Shown one piece after another: positions 43,701-45,916 of a stretch of DNA of 45,916 nt. How positions within the stretch are numbered: position 1 is the first letter of the stretch; each line of letters begins with the position of its first letter. The notes beneath the pieces are model-generated. The model made no database searches and was not told where the DNA came from. It was given only the letters and a program-made list of their open reading frames with translations. The translations under genes and the position numbers were made by a program. This DNA comes from Streptosporangiales bacterium. Its GTDB lineage: Bacteria > Actinomycetota > Actinomycetes > Streptosporangiales > WHST01. The stretch covers positions 1 to 45,916 of the forward strand of contig WHST01000040.1 in assembly GCA_009379955.1 (NCBI GenBank), read 5' to 3'.

Positions 43701-45434
43701 GTGACGACCAACCCGGTCTACGGCATCGTCGCGGTCGCGTTCGTGGCCGTCGCGACCGTGTGCGTCGGCATGATCGGCGTGCGCGTCGCCCGTACGACGA
43801 GCGACTTCTTCGTGGCGTCGCGCAAGGTGTCGCCGATGTGGAACGCCTCGGCGATCGGCGGCGAGTACCTCTCCGCCGCCTCGTTCCTCGGCATCGCGGG
43901 CCTGATCCTCGCGTACGGCGTCGACATGCTGTGGTACCCCGTCGGCTACACGGCGGGCTATCTCGTCCTGCTGGTACTCATCGCGGCGCCGCTCCGGCGC
44001 TCCGGCGCGTACACACTGCCGGACTTCGCCGAGACCAGGCTCGCGTCCGTCGCCGTACGGCGGTGCACCACCGTGTTCGTCGTGCTCATCGGGTGGCTGT
44101 ACCTGATTCCCCAGCTGCAGGGTGCCAGCCTGACGTTGCGCACCATCACGGGCGCGCCGCCCTGGGTGGGCGGCCTCGTGGTGTGTGCGGTCGTGCTCCT
44201 CGCCGCGCTGTCGGGCGGCATGCGGTCGGTAACGTTCGTCCAGGCGTTCCAGTTCTGGCTCAAGCTCTGCGCGCTGCTCATCCCGGCACTGTTCCTCGTG
44301 GCGCTGGCTCGCGACGCGGGGACGCCTGTGGTCGGCGACGATCCCCCACGTGTCCGCGAGACGACGAGCGTCACGGTGCGCGGCGACGCCGTCGTGCGGC
44401 TGCGGGGCACGCAGACGTATGACATCCGCGGTGTCGTCGACGGCCGGCGGGTCGCGGGTCCGACCGAGCTGACACGCGGTCGGCACGTCCTCGGGTCGGG
44501 GACCGAGGTGACGCTCGCCGCGGGTGCCGAGGTGCCCGTGCGCGCGGACCTGCCGTCGACCACCGACGGAGAGTGGGCGATGCCGCTCGGGTCGCACGAC
44601 GAGCATCCGCTGTACGCGACGTACTCGCTCATCCTCGCGACGTTCCTCGGCACGATGGGGCTGCCGCACGTGCTCGTGCGCTTCTACACCAACCCCGACG
44701 GCCGCGACACCCGTCGCACGACGTTGGCGGTGATCTGCCTGCTCGCGGCGTTCTACCTGCTGCCGACGATCTACGGTGTGCTCGGTCGACGCCACGCGCC
44801 CGACCTGCTGCTCGGCGGGACGACCGACTCGGCGGTCCTCGTCCTGCCCGAGCGGCTCGTGGGCGGGGTCGGTGGCGCGCTGCTGGGGAGCCTGGTGATC
44901 GCCGGGGCGTTCGCCGCGTTCCTGTCCACGTCGTCGGGACTCGCGATCTCGGTGGCTGGCGCCCTCACCCAGGACGTCCTGCGCCCCAGGCGCCGCCACG
45001 TGGCGGCGTTCCGGGTCGGCACGCTGTTGGCGGTCGTGGTGCCGTACGTGCTGTCGCTGTTCTCCGAGGGACTCGGCGTGGCCTCGGTCGTGGGCCTCGC
45101 GTTCGCGGTCGCGGCGTCGAGCTTCTGCCCGCTGCTGGTGCTCGGCGTCTGGTGGCGCGGGCTGACGGCGGTGGGCGCCGTGACGGGGCTGCTCGTCGGC
45201 GGCGGGGTGGCGACGGGCGCGGTGCTGACGACCGTCTTCGCCGGACCGCAGACGGGGTGGCTCGGCGCCCTGCTCGGGCAGCCGGCGGCGTGGACGGTGC
45301 CGCTCGCGTTCGGCGTCATGATCGCGGTCTCCCTGCTGACCCGCCGTCGGGTGCCCGCGGGGGTGGCGAGGACGATGGTGCGGTTGCACCTGCCGGAGTC
45401 CCACCACGTCGCCAGGGGAGAGAACGTCACGTGA
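43701..45434 (+). CDS. second SSS-family symporter with an external insert
   Basis: This is a 577-residue, acetate-permease-like transporter. Core motifs are FFVASRKVSPMWNASAIGGEYLSAASFLG in parts, GGMRSVTFVQAFQFWLK and GLPHVLVRFYTNPDGRDT. Between two membrane helices (about 215-305) lies a soluble insert rich in beta-type sequence (TTSVTVRGDAVVRLRGTQTY, RHVLGSGTEVTLAAGAEV), absent from the first symporter. The GTG at 43701 is used. It overlaps the next gene (GTGA). Carrying its own LytS/LytR pair upstream, it may be the regulated or sensing copy. Confidence 0.88.
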   Translation: MTTNPVYGIVAVAFVAVATVCVGMIGVRVARTTSDFFVASRKVSPMWNASAIGGEYLSAASFLGIAGLILAYGVDMLWYPVGYTAGYLVLLVLIAAPLRRSGAYTLPDFAETRLASVAVRRCTTVFVVLIGWLYLIPQLQGASLTLRTITGAPPWVGGLVVCAVVLLAALSGGMRSVTFVQAFQFWLKLCALLIPALFLVALARDAGTPVVGDDPPRVRETTSVTVRGDAVVRLRGTQTYDIRGVVDGRRVAGPTELTRGRHVLGSGTEVTLAAGAEVPVRADLPSTTDGEWAMPLGSHDEHPLYATYSLILATFLGTMGLPHVLVRFYTNPDGRDTRRTTLAVICLLAAFYLLPTIYGVLGRRHAPDLLLGGTTDSAVLVLPERLVGGVGGALLGSLVIAGAFAAFLSTSSGLAISVAGALTQDVLRPRRRHVAAFRVGTLLAVVVPYVLSLFSEGLGVASVVGLAFAVAASSFCPLLVLGVWWRGLTAVGAVTGLLVGGGVATGAVLTTVFAGPQTGWLGALLGQPAAWTVPLAFGVMIAVSLLTRRRVPAGVARTMVRLHLPESHHVARGENVT

Positions 45435-45916
45435 CGGCCGACGCACCCGGGGCGGACCCGTTCGCCGGGATTATGGCGCAGCCCGGGGTGTCCGACGCCG
45501 TCGCGGAGGCGCGGGAGGTGGTCGACCGGCTGGCCGGTCACCGCGCCCTGCGCAGGCACGCGCCCGCGGTCACCGCCGAGAGCGCGCTGCGCGGTGCCCG
45601 TGCGTCCGCGGCGCTCGCGGGAGTGGACGTCACGCTCAGCGAGCTGCGGGAGGGTCCGCCGGGGACCGGCGTGGTGCAGGGTGCGCTGCGGGTGACGGGC
45701 GAGACCGGGGCGCTGCTGAACGCCTGGCGCCAGGCGCCGATGCAGGCCCTCGCCCGGCTGCACTCCCTTGCGGCCGCCGACCTGGTGCCGGCGCAGGAGC
45801 GCGGACGTCCGGCGTCGCCGATCGCCGCGGCGCGGATGCAGGCGCTCGCCGCCGCGCTCGGCGCGCAGACCGCGGCGCCGGCGGTCGCCGTCGCCGCGCT
45901 CGTGCACGGCGAGGTG
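45431..45916 (+). CDS. conserved actinobacterial protein, 3' end cut by window
   Basis: The frame is open to the window edge (162 codons). GTG 45431 overlaps the symporter stop. The product starts MTADAPGADPFAGIMAQPG and continues with helical stretches (VAEAREVVDRLAGHRALRRH, ALRGARASAALAGVDVTLSELREG, LLNAWRQAPMQALARLHSLAA). The ALRGARASAALAGV segment recalls the N-terminal part of Fic-like proteins, but no Fic motif is present in the visible part. Function is unknown; it appears cotranscribed with the symporter. Confidence 0.7.
   Translation, partial: MTADAPGADPFAGIMAQPGVSDAVAEAREVVDRLAGHRALRRHAPAVTAESALRGARASAALAGVDVTLSELREGPPGTGVVQGALRVTGETGALLNAWRQAPMQALARLHSLAAADLVPAQERGRPASPIAAARMQALAAALGAQTAAPAVAVAALVHGEV

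Overview
The window is chromosomal DNA from a high-GC actinobacterium. Evidence: strong G/C third-position bias, many GTG starts, frequent ATGA/GTGA start-stop overlaps, and a gene order (crp, nth, thioredoxin-like lipoprotein, Nudix, marP, alpha/beta hydrolase, holin-like protein, and further on acs) that from memory matches the Mycobacterium tuberculosis Rv3676-Rv3667 block and a similar Streptomyces block. The genus cannot be fixed from the sequence alone.

Layout. (1) 0.2-6.9 kb is the conserved housekeeping block: Crp, endonuclease III, TlpA-like lipoprotein, CoA-type Nudix hydrolase, the MarP periplasmic protease, a hydrolase lacking its nucleophile, a holin-like membrane protein and NhaA. 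(2) 7-16.5 kb is accessory metabolism: 6-phosphogluconate dehydrogenase, an HxlR-regulated tautomerase with a clear divergent promoter and operator, a TauE exporter, an LLM flavin oxidoreductase, a sugar-lactone oxidase divergent from a PLP deaminase/aldolase, a GntR regulator and a TPP enzyme. (3) About 16.5-20.5 kb is a small island of different style. It carries an ADP-ribosyltransferase (ART) toxin-like gene cut in two by one in-frame TGA, a 58-residue zinc-knuckle partner, small hypotheticals with strong hairpins, an XRE-type regulator, a Nudix hydrolase and a 104-residue zinc-ribbon protein. The left neighbour shows a likely N-terminal frameshift, and the right neighbour is an MHS-type transporter that has lost its N-terminal half. 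(4) 21-22.9 kb holds an Asp/Glu racemase-family enzyme and an FAD amine/amino-acid oxidase. (5) 22.9-31.5 kb is a LysR regulator divergent from a complete aerobic CO dehydrogenase operon, coxM-coxS-coxL-(xdhC/YHS)-coxD-coxE-coxG. CoxL has the form I signature AYACSFR, so true CO oxidation is the best reading. (6) 31.6-45.9 kb is acetate metabolism: acetyl-CoA synthetase, an OsmC-like protein, an MFS carrier, a GlxA-type regulator, two DUF485/SSS acetate-type symporter pairs flanking a LytS/LytR two-component system, and a Tat-exported glycosidase-like protein. A gene cut by the window edge ends the segment.

Repeats. A 56-bp palindromic element (23-bp arms, always a 10-base loop) occurs three times, at 14.16, 34.94 and 41.20 kb, including once between divergent genes. 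A 31-bp tandem triplet lies at 11.41-11.50 kb. A 110-bp MIRU-like duplication separates the xdhC-like gene from coxD and creates a 37-codon ORF overlapping both. Stacked long palindromes lie at the extreme left end.

Most interesting: the TGA-interrupted ART gene with its island, the three-copy palindrome family, the MIRU-like insert, and the form I CODH operon sitting between nhaA and acs.
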